DNA of 64,000 bases, taken from contig NZ_CP127294.1 in NCBI RefSeq assembly GCF_030285625.1, positions 7,534,001-7,598,000 of the forward strand, written 5' to 3'. Shown piece by piece: positions 9,047 to 20,520 of this stretch (position 1 is the stretch's first letter; the number at the start of each line of letters is the position of its first letter). A model generated the notes under the pieces. That model was given only the letters and a program-made list of their open reading frames with translations, did not search any database and had not been told where the DNA came from. Source of the DNA: Amycolatopsis sp. 2-15 (GTDB lineage: Bacteria > Actinomycetota > Actinomycetes > Mycobacteriales > Pseudonocardiaceae). The position numbers were made by a program, and so were the translations under genes.

Positions 9047-9826
9047 TCAGTGAACTGTTTCGTGGTCGGTTCTCTCCGCGAGCAGGTGGTGCCACGCCTC
9101 GGCCCGAGCGAGGTCAGCCGTGGTGAACGGCGAGCCCGCCCACGCGGACACCGGACGAATACCGTGCAGCGCGTTGAGCGTCCACACGTCGGCTCCGGCC
9201 AGCTCGGCCGGGGTGGACAGTTCGGGCCGGAACTCGATCCCGCGCTGCGCCGCGAGCGCGAGCACCTCCGCGCGAGTGACGCTCGGCAGGATCGCGGCGG
9301 TCTCCGGCGGGCCGCACAGGACTTCGCCACGCCACCACAGCAGGCTCGTCGTGCTGCCCTCCAGCACGTGTCCCTCTCGTGACAGCAGCACGGCCTCGTT
9401 CGCGCCCGCCTCCGTGGCAGCGTCACGCAGCTGTGCGAGCGACGTCAGGTCCGGGCCTTTCACCCGGGGCCTGGTCCGCCCGTCCGGCGATGGGGAAACC
9501 CACAGCCGCACGGTCTCCCCGCGCGGCGGGGCGGGGCGCAGCCAGAGGGTCAGCTGCGGATTTCCCTCAGGCGACGCCATTTCCACCCGGGGGAACCACC
9601 GGCCGGCCGAGGGGATCCGCTCCTGCACGGCGTCGAGGAACGTCCGCACCCGGTCGGGCCGCAGTCGCGGACACGCGGCGGTGAACCGTGCGGTGTGACG
9701 GTCGAAAGCGCGCGTCCGCCCGTCGTCGACCAGCCACGAGTCGACGACCTCGGGACGGAACGACCGGGTCTCCGGCACGAACCGCTCCGAGTCCCCGAGC
9801 CAACGCAGCCAGAATGAGTCCCTCAT
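9047..9826 (-). CDS. Class IV PLP enzyme, aminodeoxychorismate lyase-like
   Basis: Fold-type IV PLP protein of 259 residues, related to branched-chain aminotransferase / 4-amino-4-deoxychorismate lyase (PabC). The probable PLP lysine is in RVKGPDLTSLAQLRDAA, followed by the GANEAVLL and EGSTTSLLWW blocks that match the cofactor-binding motif. The N-terminus (DSWLVDDGRTRAFDRHTARF) is typical of the short actinomycete subgroup. The start is ATG 9826 with GGGAGGG upstream, overlapping the type II thioesterase stop by 1 base, so it is the last gene of the PKS operon. Its role in the polyketide is unclear: it could make an aromatic amine precursor or aminate the product. No PabA/B partner is present in the window. 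Confidence 0.75.
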   Translation of the reverse strand: MRDSFWLRWLGDSERFVPETRSFRPEVVDSWLVDDGRTRAFDRHTARFTAACPRLRPDRVRTFLDAVQERIPSAGRWFPRVEMASPEGNPQLTLWLRPAPPRGETVRLWVSPSPDGRTRPRVKGPDLTSLAQLRDAATEAGANEAVLLSREGHVLEGSTTSLLWWRGEVLCGPPETAAILPSVTRAEVLALAAQRGIEFRPELSTPAELAGADVWTLNALHGIRPVSAWAGSPFTTADLARAEAWHHLLAERTDHETVH

Positions 9827-10575
9827 CAAGCCCTCCCATGCCGTGACGCGACCAGGTCGACGATCCTCGACGCGTGGTCCACGACGAAGAAGTGACCGCC
9901 GGGGAACTCGACCAGCTCGCAGGGCGCCGTAGTATGCGTCGCCCAGTCCTGGGCCTCGGCGACGGTCGTGTGTGGATCGTCCGTGCCGATCAAGGCGGTG
10001 ATGGGTGAATCCAGCGGCTTGCCCGCGTCGAAGCGGTAGGTCTCGACCGCGCGGTAGTCGGCGCGCACGGCCGGCAGGATCATGGCCCGGATCTCCGGTT
10101 CGCGCAGCAGCCGGGTGTCCGTGCCGCCGAGGGATTCGATTTCCGCGACCAGGCCGTCGTCGTCGAGTCGGTGAACGCGACCGGGCCGGCTCAGTGCGGG
10201 CGAAGGGCGGCCGGACGCGAACAGGCGGACCAAGCGGAACCGCGGGTCGTCGGCCAGCCGGCGCGCCACCTCGAACGCGACGACGGCGCCCATGCTGTGC
10301 CCCAGGAACGTCAGCGGACGGTCCAGGATTCCGTCCATGGCCGCGGAAATGCCGTCGGCCAGGTCGCTGATCCGGTCCATCGGCGGTTCGTGGCGCCGAT
10401 CCTGACGCCCGGGGTACTGCACGGCCACTACGTCGACGTCCGGGGCCAGCGCCAGTGCCATCGGTTTGAAGAAGGGCGCGGAGCCGCCCGCGTGCGGAAA
10501 GCACACCACCCGGTGGTCGGCTCCTGCGGCGCCGGCGAACCGCCGGAACCACAGGCCCTCGTCGGTCGAGGTCAC
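9826..10575 (-). CDS. Type II (editing) thioesterase
   Basis: Stand-alone RifR/TEII-type thioesterase of 249 residues that hydrolyses wrong or stalled acyl groups from carrier-protein arms. Motifs: CFPHAGGSA (25-33, oxyanion region), GHSMG (92-96, nucleophile Ser94), the acid in [10 protein letters not shown] and the histidine in PGGHFFV. The length is normal for the class. GTG 10575 overlaps the stop of module 6 by 4 bases (GTGA), so it is coupled to the PKS. An editing function would matter here, because several module defects predict stalled intermediates. Confidence 0.9.
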   Translation of the reverse strand: MTSTDEGLWFRRFAGAAGADHRVVCFPHAGGSAPFFKPMALALAPDVDVVAVQYPGRQDRRHEPPMDRISDLADGISAAMDGILDRPLTFLGHSMGAVVAFEVARRLADDPRFRLVRLFASGRPSPALSRPGRVHRLDDDGLVAEIESLGGTDTRLLREPEIRAMILPAVRADYRAVETYRFDAGKPLDSPITALIGTDDPHTTVAEAQDWATHTTAPCELVEFPGGHFFVVDHASRIVDLVASRHGRA

Positions 10576-13500
10576 GCGCTCTCCTCCCCTGCATCAGCCT
10601 GCTTCTCGTCGAGCCAGGCGAGAACCGCGCGTGCCGTGACGTCGACGGTTCTCTCCATGATCTCGTAGTGGTCGCCGAGGGCGTCGGCCGTTCGCGACAC
10701 CGACTCGAACGACGCCTGCCAGTCGCCGGTCATGCCGCGCATCGGCTTCGTGGCCCGGACGAGGAGCGACCGGAACGGCACCGGCGCCGGTTTCCAGTCC
10801 GCGAAGGTCTCGAAGTACCAGGTGTGGGCCGAAAGCCGGGTCCCGTTGAGCGGCGCGGCCGGATTTTCCCGCTCCCGCATGTGCTCGAACACTTCGCGCT
10901 GGAAGTCGGCGAAGTACTTGTTCCCGTCGTTGATCTCGTAGGTGTCGACGAAGACGATGCCCTCGGGCGCGCTGCCGCGGTCGGCGAGGACCAGCGCCAG
11001 CTCGTGCGCCAGGATCCCGCCCGACGAGTATCCACCGAGGAAAAACGGCTTGCCGTCGGCATACTTCGCGGCGGCCTCCGCGAGCACCTCGATCACGGAT
11101 TCCCGGCCGACCGGCAGCTTCTCGCCTTCGGCGAATCCCGGCAGCTCGAAGGACGAGACGACAGCGCCCGGCAGCGCCGCGGCGAACCTCGTATACAGGT
11201 GAGCGCCGGTCAAGGCGACCAACGGCGGCACCAGGATCAGCCGCGGACCGGAACCCGGCGGTGACAGCGGCACGATCCGTACCCCATCGTCCAGTTCGGA
11301 CGCCGTGCTGAACGTCGGGCGGAGCTTCGCGACGGTGCGCGCGAGCTCGACCCCCTCGTCCACTCGCCCGGTGTCCACCGCGGACCAGAACGCTTGGCCG
11401 AGGACGTCGAACGAACCCGCGCCGGCGGACACGGGGCTCGCCTTCGTGGTGCCGACAACGCCGCTCAGGTATTCCGCCAGTTTCGCGGGACTCTCGTGGT
11501 CGAAGATCACGGTCGCCGGCAGCCGCAGCCCGACGAGCTTGCCGAGCCGGTTGCGCAGCTCGATCGAGGTGAGCGAGTCCATGCCGAACTCCTCGAACGG
11601 CACGGTGAGCTCGATGTCGTCCGGTGACCCGTGCCCGAGCACCTCCGCCAGCTGGGCGCGGACCAGGTCGGCCAGCGCCCCGATCCGGTCGCCGGAGTCC
11701 ATCGTGGAGAGTTCTGGGGCCTCGGCGCCGGCTCGTGCCGGTGGCGGGGTGACCAGCGACTCGAGCAGCCGATACGGCCGGGTGGACCGTGCCGTGTCGT
11801 CGAGCCGCGTCGCGGCGACGAGTGCTTCGTCGACGGTCACGGCCCGGTCGAACAACGCGAACCCTTGCGCCGCGGTCATCGGCGCCAGGCCCGCGCTCGC
11901 CAGGCGCTGCAAGTCCTGACGGGACAGGGTGCCGGTCATGCCGCCTTGCTCCGACCACGCCCCCCAGGCCAGCGAAAGGGCCGGAAGGCCCTGCGCCCGC
12001 CGGTACTGGGCGAACGCGTCGAGGACGGTGTTGGCGGCGGCGTAGTTGCCCTGCCCGGCCGCGCCCAGCAGGCCCGACAAGGAGGAGAACATGACGAAGG
12101 CGGACAGCTCGGTGCCCCGGGTGAGCTCGTGCAGGTTCCACGCGCCCCGCACCTTGGGCGCCAGCACCCGGACGAGCGCTTCGGGGGTCAGCGACTCGAT
12201 CGTCGCGTCTGCCAGCACACCAGCGGCGTGCACGACCGCGGTCACCGGCCCGTGGTCGGCCAGGACCCCGGCCAGCTCGGCCCGGTCGGCGACGTCGCAG
12301 GCCGCCATCGTGACCTCGGCACCCAGGTCGGTCAGCTCGGCCAGCAGCTGCGCCGCACCCGCCGCCCGCGCGCCTTGCCGGCTGAGCAACAACAGGCGGT
12401 CCGCGCCGCGGTGACTCACGAGGTGCCGGGCGAGTGCGGCGCCCAGTCCGCTGGTACCACCCGTGATCAGCACCGTTCCGCGCTTCCAGCGCTCGGGATC
12501 CGATGGCGTTTCGGAGGCCCGCTCCAGACGCGGGACTACGATCCGGTCACCGCGGACGGCGAGCTGAGGTTCCGCGGTGGCGAGGGCGGCGGCCAGCACG
12601 GCGGGCGAGGGCGGCGTGTCGTGGTCGAGGAGGACGAAGCGGTCCGGGTGCTCCGCCTGGGCCGACTTGACCAGCCCCCACACCGCGGCGGCGGCCAGGT
12701 CCGGGCTCGGTTCGGATTCGGTCGTCCGGACGGCGTAACGGGTCTGGAACACCAGCCGGGTGTCGGACAGTCCGGGGTTCGCCAGCCAGGAACGCAGCAG
12801 GTCCAGTACCTCGACCGTGCCCGTGTACACGGCCTCGACGATGTCGTGGTCCGGGTCGGTGCCGCGCTCGTACAAGGGAACCAGCACCGCGTCCGGGGCC
12901 GTGCCGACGAGGTCCGCCAGCTCGATCGCATCACGCACCCGGACCACGTCGAGTTCGCGGCCGGGGTGGGTGTCGACGCCGACCCAGCCCAAGCGGAGGA
13001 GTGCACCTTCCTCGGATGCTCCGGTGTGGACGGTCGGTGCGGGGACGTCCGGCCAATAGCGCCGGCGTTGGAACGCATACGTCGGCAGGTCGATGCGACG
13101 GCCTCGGACCCCGATCACCGCGGGCCAGTCCACGTCGATTCCCGCGACATGCAGGTGCGCGACGGCGGCGACAGCTCCGGCGGCCTCGTCCCGGTCCTTG
13201 CGGACCGCGGCGACGACGGTCGTCTGCTCCGGATCGAGGTCGGAGTGGATCATCGGGGACAGGGTGCTGCGAGGTCCGGCTTCGAGGAACACCGTGGTGC
13301 CGTTTTTGTGGAGCGTGGTGACACCGTCGGCGAAGCGCACCGGCTCGCGCACGTGCCGGACCCAGTAGTCCACAGTGGTCACGTCACCACCGGCCACAGT
13401 GGACACCAGGGGAATGACCGGCTCGTGGAACGTCATCCCCCCGATCGCCGCGCGGAACCCGTCCAGCATCGGATCCATGCGAGCCGAGTGGAACGCGTGG

Positions 13501-15737
13501 CTGACCCGCAGCCGCGAAGTCCGGTAACCTCGCTCCCCCAGCACGCGGCGGAGATCCTCGATCGTGTCCTCAGCCCCGGACACCACCACAGCCTCCGCGG
13601 CGTTGACGGCCGCGATGTCGACCTCGTAGCCGACCAGGACGGGTGCGAGTTCGGTTTCACCGGCCGCGACGGCCAGCATGGCCCCGCCGCCCGGCAAAGC
13701 CTGCATCAGATTGGCCCGCGCCGCGACCAGCGTGCACGCGTCCTCAAGAGAGAACACACCGGCCACGTGAGCCGCGCTGATCTCACCGATCGAATGCCCC
13801 ATCAGAAAATCAGGCCGAACCCCCCACGACTGCAGCAGGCGGAACCACGCGCTCTGCCAGGCGAACAACGCAGGCTGCGTATAACCCGTCCGATCCAGCG
13901 AATCCGCGTCCGCGAACATCACCTCACGCAACGCGTGTTCGCCCGCCAACAACGGATCCAGCAACGCACACACCTCAGCCAAAGCTTCAGCGAAAACCGG
14001 GAACCGAGCCGACAACTCACGACCCATCCCCACCCGCTGCGCGCCCTGCCCGGAAAACGTCATCGCGACGCGGCCCACGGCCCCCGTCGCCCCGGATACC
14101 ACAGCCGGATCGGTCGTACCGGCGGCCAACGCCTGCAGCCCCGACAGCGCCTCGGCCCGGTCCGCGGCCACCACCACCGCGCGATGACCGAAACTCGTGC
14201 GCGTGGTCGCCGACGACCACGCCAGGTCCGCCACTCCGACCTCAGGACCCCGCTCCAACACCGACCTCAGCCGGCCTGCCTGGTCACGCAGAGCCTCCTC
14301 AGACCGGCCCGACACCAGCACCGGCCTCGGCGCACCGTCATCCGGCGTCGCCGCCAACTCGGCAGACTCGGGTGCCTGCTCGAGAACGACGTGGGCGTTC
14401 GTGCCACTGATCCCGAACCCCGACACCCCCGCCCGCCGCGGCCGGCCCGTCTCCGGCCACGGAACCCGCTCGGTCAGCAACCGCACCGACCCGGCGCTCC
14501 AGTCCACATGGGTGGTGGGCCGGTCCACGTGCAGCGTCTGCGGCAAGACGCCGTGGCGCATGGCCTGGGTCATCTTGACGATGCCCGCGATCCCCGCCGC
14601 GGCTTGCACGTGCCCGATGTTGGACTTCACCGACCCGAGCCACAGCGGATGCCCTTCCTCCCGCCCCTGCCCTAAGGTGGCGAGCAGCGCCTGGGCCTCG
14701 ATGGGATCCCCGAGCCGGGTGCCGGTGCCGTGGGCTTCGGCGGCGTCGATCTCCGCCGAGGTGAGTCCGGCGTTGGCCAGCGCGTCACTGATGACCCGTT
14801 GCTGGGCCGGGCCATTGGGGGCCGTGAGCCCGTTGGACGCGCCGTCCTGGTTGATCGCCGAGCCCCGCACCACCGCCAGCACCCGGTGCCCCAGCTCCTG
14901 CGCCCGCGACAACCGCTCCACGACCAGGACGCCGGCGCCCTCGGCGAAACCGGCACCGTCCGCGGCGTCGGCGAACGACTTGCACCGGCCGTCGGGCGCG
15001 AGTCCGCCTTGGAGGGAGAAGTCGATGAACACCTCCGGCGTGGACATGACCGAGACACCCCCGACCAGCGCCAGATCGCACTCGCCGAGGCGCAGGGACT
15101 GGGTGGCCCAATGCAGGGCGACCAGTGACGCCGAGCACGCGGTGTCCACCGTGACCGCGGGTCCTTCCAGCCCCAGCAGATAGGCGACGCGCCCCGACAG
15201 CACGCTCGACGAGCTGCCGGTGAGCAGGTAGCCCTCGAGCTCGTCGCGGGCCTTCAAGGAGGTGTGGACGTAGTCCTGCGAGTTCGATCCGACGAACACT
15301 CCGGTCCGGGTGCCGCGCAGCACTTCGGGTTTGATGTCCGCTCGTTCCAGGGCTTCCCAGGTGGTCTCCAGCAGCAGCCGCTGCTGGGGGTCCATCGCCG
15401 TCGCCTCACGCGGGGGGATGCCGAAGAACCCCGCGTCGAACTCGGCGGCGTCGTGGAGGAAACCGCCCCGCCCGGTGGCCGATCCCCCGGCGCGCAAGCC
15501 CGCCGCGTCCCAGCCGCGGTCGGTGGGGAAGTCTGATGTCACGTCCCGGCCGCCGAGGACGACGTCCCACAAGTCCTCGGGTGAGGTCACCTCGCCGGGG
15601 AACCGGCAGCCCATTCCGACGATCGCGATCGGTTCGCGCAGGCCGGATTCGGTCTCGTGCAGGCGGTCCCGCGTCTCACGCAGCTCCGCGATCGCCCGCT
15701 TCAGGAAGTGCCGGAGCTTTTCCTGCTCGTCGCTCAT
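10572..15737 (-). CDS. Type I PKS, module 6 with terminal thioesterase
   Basis: Last PKS protein, 1721 residues: N-terminal docking coiled coil ([20 protein letters not shown]...), KS, AT, KR, ACP, TE. The KS has the normal cysteine (VDTACSAS) and both His motifs ([22 protein letters not shown]). The AT has GHSIGE and HAFH, predicting malonyl-CoA. The KR has [10 protein letters not shown], an LAD motif and catalytic Ser/Tyr/Asn (FSSLSG...NYAAAN), and looks active. There is no DH. The ACP has GMDSLTS. The TE has GYSSGG (nucleophile Ser) and GDHYEIM (His) and releases the chain, probably as a lactone. The ATG has GGAGGAG 5 nt upstream and lies 16 bp after the previous gene, so the operon is continuous. 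Confidence 0.95.
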   Translation of the reverse strand: MSDEQEKLRHFLKRAIAELRETRDRLHETESGLREPIAIVGMGCRFPGEVTSPEDLWDVVLGGRDVTSDFPTDRGWDAAGLRAGGSATGRGGFLHDAAEFDAGFFGIPPREATAMDPQQRLLLETTWEALERADIKPEVLRGTRTGVFVGSNSQDYVHTSLKARDELEGYLLTGSSSSVLSGRVAYLLGLEGPAVTVDTACSASLVALHWATQSLRLGECDLALVGGVSVMSTPEVFIDFSLQGGLAPDGRCKSFADAADGAGFAEGAGVLVVERLSRAQELGHRVLAVVRGSAINQDGASNGLTAPNGPAQQRVISDALANAGLTSAEIDAAEAHGTGTRLGDPIEAQALLATLGQGREEGHPLWLGSVKSNIGHVQAAAGIAGIVKMTQAMRHGVLPQTLHVDRPTTHVDWSAGSVRLLTERVPWPETGRPRRAGVSGFGISGTNAHVVLEQAPESAELAATPDDGAPRPVLVSGRSEEALRDQAGRLRSVLERGPEVGVADLAWSSATTRTSFGHRAVVVAADRAEALSGLQALAAGTTDPAVVSGATGAVGRVAMTFSGQGAQRVGMGRELSARFPVFAEALAEVCALLDPLLAGEHALREVMFADADSLDRTGYTQPALFAWQSAWFRLLQSWGVRPDFLMGHSIGEISAAHVAGVFSLEDACTLVAARANLMQALPGGGAMLAVAAGETELAPVLVGYEVDIAAVNAAEAVVVSGAEDTIEDLRRVLGERGYRTSRLRVSHAFHSARMDPMLDGFRAAIGGMTFHEPVIPLVSTVAGGDVTTVDYWVRHVREPVRFADGVTTLHKNGTTVFLEAGPRSTLSPMIHSDLDPEQTTVVAAVRKDRDEAAGAVAAVAHLHVAGIDVDWPAVIGVRGRRIDLPTYAFQRRRYWPDVPAPTVHTGASEEGALLRLGWVGVDTHPGRELDVVRVRDAIELADLVGTAPDAVLVPLYERGTDPDHDIVEAVYTGTVEVLDLLRSWLANPGLSDTRLVFQTRYAVRTTESEPSPDLAAAAVWGLVKSAQAEHPDRFVLLDHDTPPSPAVLAAALATAEPQLAVRGDRIVVPRLERASETPSDPERWKRGTVLITGGTSGLGAALARHLVSHRGADRLLLLSRQGARAAGAAQLLAELTDLGAEVTMAACDVADRAELAGVLADHGPVTAVVHAAGVLADATIESLTPEALVRVLAPKVRGAWNLHELTRGTELSAFVMFSSLSGLLGAAGQGNYAAANTVLDAFAQYRRAQGLPALSLAWGAWSEQGGMTGTLSRQDLQRLASAGLAPMTAAQGFALFDRAVTVDEALVAATRLDDTARSTRPYRLLESLVTPPPARAGAEAPELSTMDSGDRIGALADLVRAQLAEVLGHGSPDDIELTVPFEEFGMDSLTSIELRNRLGKLVGLRLPATVIFDHESPAKLAEYLSGVVGTTKASPVSAGAGSFDVLGQAFWSAVDTGRVDEGVELARTVAKLRPTFSTASELDDGVRIVPLSPPGSGPRLILVPPLVALTGAHLYTRFAAALPGAVVSSFELPGFAEGEKLPVGRESVIEVLAEAAAKYADGKPFFLGGYSSGGILAHELALVLADRGSAPEGIVFVDTYEINDGNKYFADFQREVFEHMRERENPAAPLNGTRLSAHTWYFETFADWKPAPVPFRSLLVRATKPMRGMTGDWQASFESVSRTADALGDHYEIMERTVDVTARAVLAWLDEKQADAGEESA

Positions 15738-15753
15738 GCTTTCTCCTCCGAAG

Positions 15754-18700
15754 TCAGGAAATCCCGAATTCCTTGCCCATGAGTTCGAACAGCTGGTCGT
15801 CGGTGGCCTCGTCCAGGGCCGCGCCGGATTCCGGCTCTTCGGACCGCCATTCGCTCAGCAGCTGCTGCAACCGGTCGGTGATCAGCGCTCGCTCGGACAC
15901 GTCCACCTCGACGGAGCGCAGGTCCGATTCCAGTGCTGCCACCTTGCCCAGCAGAACCGAGTTCTCGGGCCGGCCGGCCTCGCCGAGCAGCTCTTCGAGC
16001 AGGTGCTGGGCGAGGTCGGTGGGGGTCGGGTAGTCGAAAACGAGAGTCCGGGGCAGATCCAGCCCCGTGGCCATGCTCAGGATGTTGCGCAGCTCGACCG
16101 CGGTGAGCGAGTCGAAGCCCAGATCACGGAACGCCCGGTTCTCCGGGATCGGAACAGAATCGGTGTAGCCGAGCACGGCCGCGAGCTGGATCCGCACGAG
16201 GTCGAGGACCGCCCGCACCTGGTCAGCGTGGGACAGGCCGGTCAACCGGCTCCGCAGCCGGACCGCCGGGTCGAGAGCAAGACCGGCTTCCGGTTGCGCC
16301 GCCGACTGGTTCACCTCGGGCAGATCGCCGAGCAGCGCGCTCGGCCGGGCCGCGGTGAAGATGGCCAGGAACTGCTTCCAGTCCACATCGGCAATCACGG
16401 CGCTGGTGTCGCCGCGTTCGAGCGCCCGGCGCATTCCCTCCACGGCCATGGCCGGCGAGATCCCGATCAGGTCGAAGGTGCGAAGGCTGCGCCGCGTCGC
16501 GCCCTCTCCGCGGCCGTCGCAGGCAATGGACGTGGCGGGAAGTCCTCGCGCCCGGCGGTGGTGAGCCAGCCCGTCGAGGTACGCGCCGGCCGCCGCATAC
16601 GTGCCGAGCCCGACCCCGCCCACGGTCCCGATGACCGACGAGACCATCACGAACATCGCCAGGTTCAGCTCCGCGGTGAGCTCGTGCAGCACCACGGCGG
16701 CATCGACCTTCGGCCGGAACACCGTGGCCAGCTCCTCGCGGGTCACGCCGTCGATGGTCCCGCCCTGCAACACGGCGGCCGTGTGCACGACCCCCGCCAA
16801 CGGGTACTCCGCGGGAATCGCGGCGATCGTCTTCGCCATCGCTTCCCGGTCGGCGGCGTCGCCCGCCACGAAGGTCACCCGCGCGCCGAGCGCATCCAGC
16901 TCCGCCGCCAGATCCTGCGCACCCGGTGCGAGTGATCCCCGGCGGCTGACGAGCACGAGGTGCGGCACCCCGCCCGTGGCCAGCCACCGGGCGGTCTGGG
17001 CACCCAGCGCGCCCGTCGCACCCGTGACCAGCACACTCCCGCCGGTGGGAAACTCCCACGTGGGGTCCTGGACCGGATCGATCGCCCGGTGAACCAGCCG
17101 CCGGGCCCAGAGCCCCGACGGACGCACCGCCAGCTGGTCCTCCTGCCCGCCGCCGGACACCAGGACCTCCACGACCTGCTCGGCTACGGTGTCCGGATCG
17201 GCGACATCGGGGGCATCGGGGACGTCGATCAGGCCGCCCCAGCGCTGGGCGTGTTCCACCGCCGCGGTCCGGCCCCAGCCCCACACCGCGGCCTGCGCCG
17301 GCCGCGAAACCTCCCGCGAGTCGTCGACGGCGACCGCGCCCCGGGTCACACACCATGTCGGCGCCGGCACAGCGGCGTCTCCCAGCGCCTGAATCAGCAC
17401 TGCCGTCAGCGTCAGTCCCACCGGGACGCGACTGTCCTCATCGGACGTTTCGTCCTGCCAAGCCAGGAATGACACCACGCCGGTCGGCTCCTCGCCGGTG
17501 TGCTCCCCGAGCGTCTTGATCCGCGCGGCCAGCGCTTCCCGGTCGGCGTCGTCCGGCTCGACCACCGTCGTGGTCACCGTCCCCCCCGCGCCGGCCAGCT
17601 GCCGGTTCAGGCCGGCGATCACCGGTGAGCCGGCGTGCCCGGCCGGCACGAACAGCCACCACGAACCGGTTGTCCCCGTCGGCTCCGGCTGCGACACCGG
17701 TGCCCACGTGACCTCGTACCCGGCACCGGCCAACGTGGCTTGGTCCTCCTGCCGTCGGCGCCAGGACGACAAAGCCGGCAACAGCGGTGCCAACGACGAT
17801 TCCTCGAGGGCCAGCTCGGCCGCGAGCCGGGTGGCGTCCCCCTCGTCGACAGCGGCCCAGAACTCGGCGTCCACCTCCGATCCCGGGTGGACAGTGTCCG
17901 GCTCCGCCGGGATCTCGGGCCAGTAGCGCTGGTGCTGGAACGCGTACGTCGGCAGGTCGACCGTGCGCCCTCCGGAGAAGACCGCGGACCAGTCGACCTC
18001 CACTCCCGCGGTCTGCAGAGTGGCCAGCGAGGTCAGCAGCCGGTGCGCGGTTCCCTGGCCGCGACGCAGGGTGCCGGTCACGACGGCTCCCGCCGCGACG
18101 GCCTCGGCGGTCTCGCCGAGGGGGACGGTCGTGACCGGGTGCGCGCTCACCTCGACGAAGGCGTGGTGCCCCTCGGCGAGCAAGGTCCGCACGGCGGGTT
18201 CGAACAGCACGGGCCGCAGCGCGTTCCGGTACCAGTATTCGGCGTCCAGCTCGGCACCGTCCAGCCAGGTCGCGTGCACGGTGGAGAAGAACCTGAGGTC
18301 CCCGCTGCGCGGCGCGACCGGCGCGAGCAGCTCCAGCAACTGCTCCCGGTACGGTGCCACGCGTTCGCAGTGCGTCGGAATCGACGCCGGTACCCAGCGG
18401 GCCCGGATTCCAGCGGCCTGACAGTCCGCCATGAACCGGCGCAGTGTCTCGGTGTCACCGGCGACGCCGACCGAGGTGGGCCCGTTGATCCCCGCGATGG
18501 CGAGGCCGTCGACGAGGCGCTGCCGGACTTCGTCCACCGGCAGGGACACCAGGGCCACACCGCCGTCGCCGACCATCGCGGAAAGCACCTGGCTGCGCAC
18601 GGCGATCACGCGGGCACCGTCCTCGAGGGACAGCGCGCCGGCGAAACAGGCGGCGGCGATTTCGCCCTGGCTGTGCCCGATCACGGCGTCCGGTTCGACC

Positions 18701-20520
18701 CCGTAGGACCGCCACACCTTCGCCAGCGAGAGGTTCATCGCCCACAGCACGGGCTGGACCACGTCGAGACGCTCCAGCATCTCCGCGCTGTCGGTACCGG
18801 TGAGCAGATCGGTCAACGACCAGGAAATCCACGGCGCCAAGGCGTCCTGACACTCCTGAATGGACTCCCGGAAAACCACCGACGTCTCCAGCAGCTCCCG
18901 GCCCATCCCGGCCCACTGCGAACCCTGACCGGGGAACACGAACACCAGTCCCCCGGACCCCGTCACCTCACCCGTCACCACAGCCGGTCCCGGCTCGCCC
19001 GCGGCGAGCGCCCGCAGCCCGGACAACGCCTCCTCCCGATCGGCGGCCACCACCGCCGCGCGGTGATCGAACGCCGAGCGTGTCGTGGCCAGCGACCACG
19101 CCACGTCGGACACGACCAGATCGGCGTGACGTTCGACGAACTCGACCAGCCGGGCCGCCTGCTCCCGCACCGCCGGCGCGGACTGCCCCGAAACCACGAC
19201 CGGCACCGGTACATCCGTGACGGCGGTGGCCGCCGGTTCCTCCTGCACAGGCGCCTGTTCCAGGATGATGTGGGCGTTGGTGCCGCTGATCCCGAACCCC
19301 GACACACCCGCGCGCCGCGGCCGTCCGGTCTCCGGCCACGGGATCTGCTCGGTCAACACCCGCACCCCACCGTCGGCCCAATCCACGTGCGTGGTGGGCT
19401 CGTCCACGTGCAGAGTCCGCGGCAGGACGCCGTGCCTGATGGCCTGGACCATCTTGATGATCCCGGCGGCTCCGGCCGCGGCCTGGGCGTGGCCGATGTT
19501 GGACTTCACCGACCCGATCCACACCGGATGGCCGTCCTCGCGCCCCTGCCCCACCGTCGCCAGCAACGCGTGTGCCTCGATCGGATCACCCAGCCGCGTG
19601 CCCGTGCCGTGCGCCTCCACGGCGTCGATCTCCCCCGGCAACACTCCGGCACGGGCCAGCGCGTCCTTGATCACCCGCCGCTGGGAAGACCCGTTCGGCG
19701 CGGTCAACCCGTTCGACGCGCCGTCCTGGTTCATCGCCGAGCCCCGTACGACCGCGAGCACCCGGTGCCCGCGTTCCCGCGCCGTCGACAACCGCTCGAC
19801 CGCGAGCACACCGACACCTTCGGCGAACCCGGTGCCGTCCGCCGTCTCGGCGAACGCCTTGCACCGCCCGTCCACCGACAGCACCTTCTGCCGGCTCAGG
19901 CCGACGAAGACCCGCGGCTGGGACATCACGGAGACGCCGGCGACGACCGCCATGTCGCACTCACCGGCCCGCAACGACTGCGTGGCCAGGTGCAAGGCCA
20001 CCAGCGACGACGAGCACGCCGTGTCGATCGTGACCGCGGGACCTTCCAGCCCCAGCGCATAGGCGATCCGCCCGGACATCACGCTCGAGGTGCTGCCGGT
20101 CAGCAGGTGGGCTTCCAGCTCGTCCCTGAGCGAGCTCTTCTCGTCCAGGTAGCCGTAGTGGGAGGCGCCGACGAAAACACCGGTGCGGCTTCCCTTGAGC
20201 GTACGAGGATCGATACCAGCCCGTTCGAGGGCTTCCCAGGTGGTTTCGAGCAGCAGACGTTGCTGCGGGTCCATCGCCAGCGCCTCTCGCGGCGAGATCC
20301 CGAAGAACCCGGCGTCGAACTCCGCGGCCTCGTAGAGGAACCCACCCACCAGGGTGTCCGAGTCGCCGTCGCGCAGCGCGGCCAGATCCCAGCCCCGGTC
20401 CGTGGGGAAACCGCCGATCACGTCACGGCCGGACGCGACCAGATCCCACAGGTCTTCCGGCGAGCTCACCCCGCCGGGGTAGCGGCAGCCCATCCCCACC
20501 AGCACGACCGGGTCGTCGTC
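15754..20520 (-). other. Module 5: KS-AT(IPTH)-KR(degenerate)-ACP
   Basis: [18 protein letters not shown], but IPTH (18381-18370) replaces YASH, so the extender is uncertain (ethylmalonyl possible). KR: cofactor site [10 protein letters not shown], Ser and Tyr present, but the Asn after Tyr is Gly (TYAAAG, codon 16587-16585). The usual AWGTW block reads ACDGRG and is about 6 residues shorter. Probably no reduction. ACP: GFDSLTA. Confidence 0.85.
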
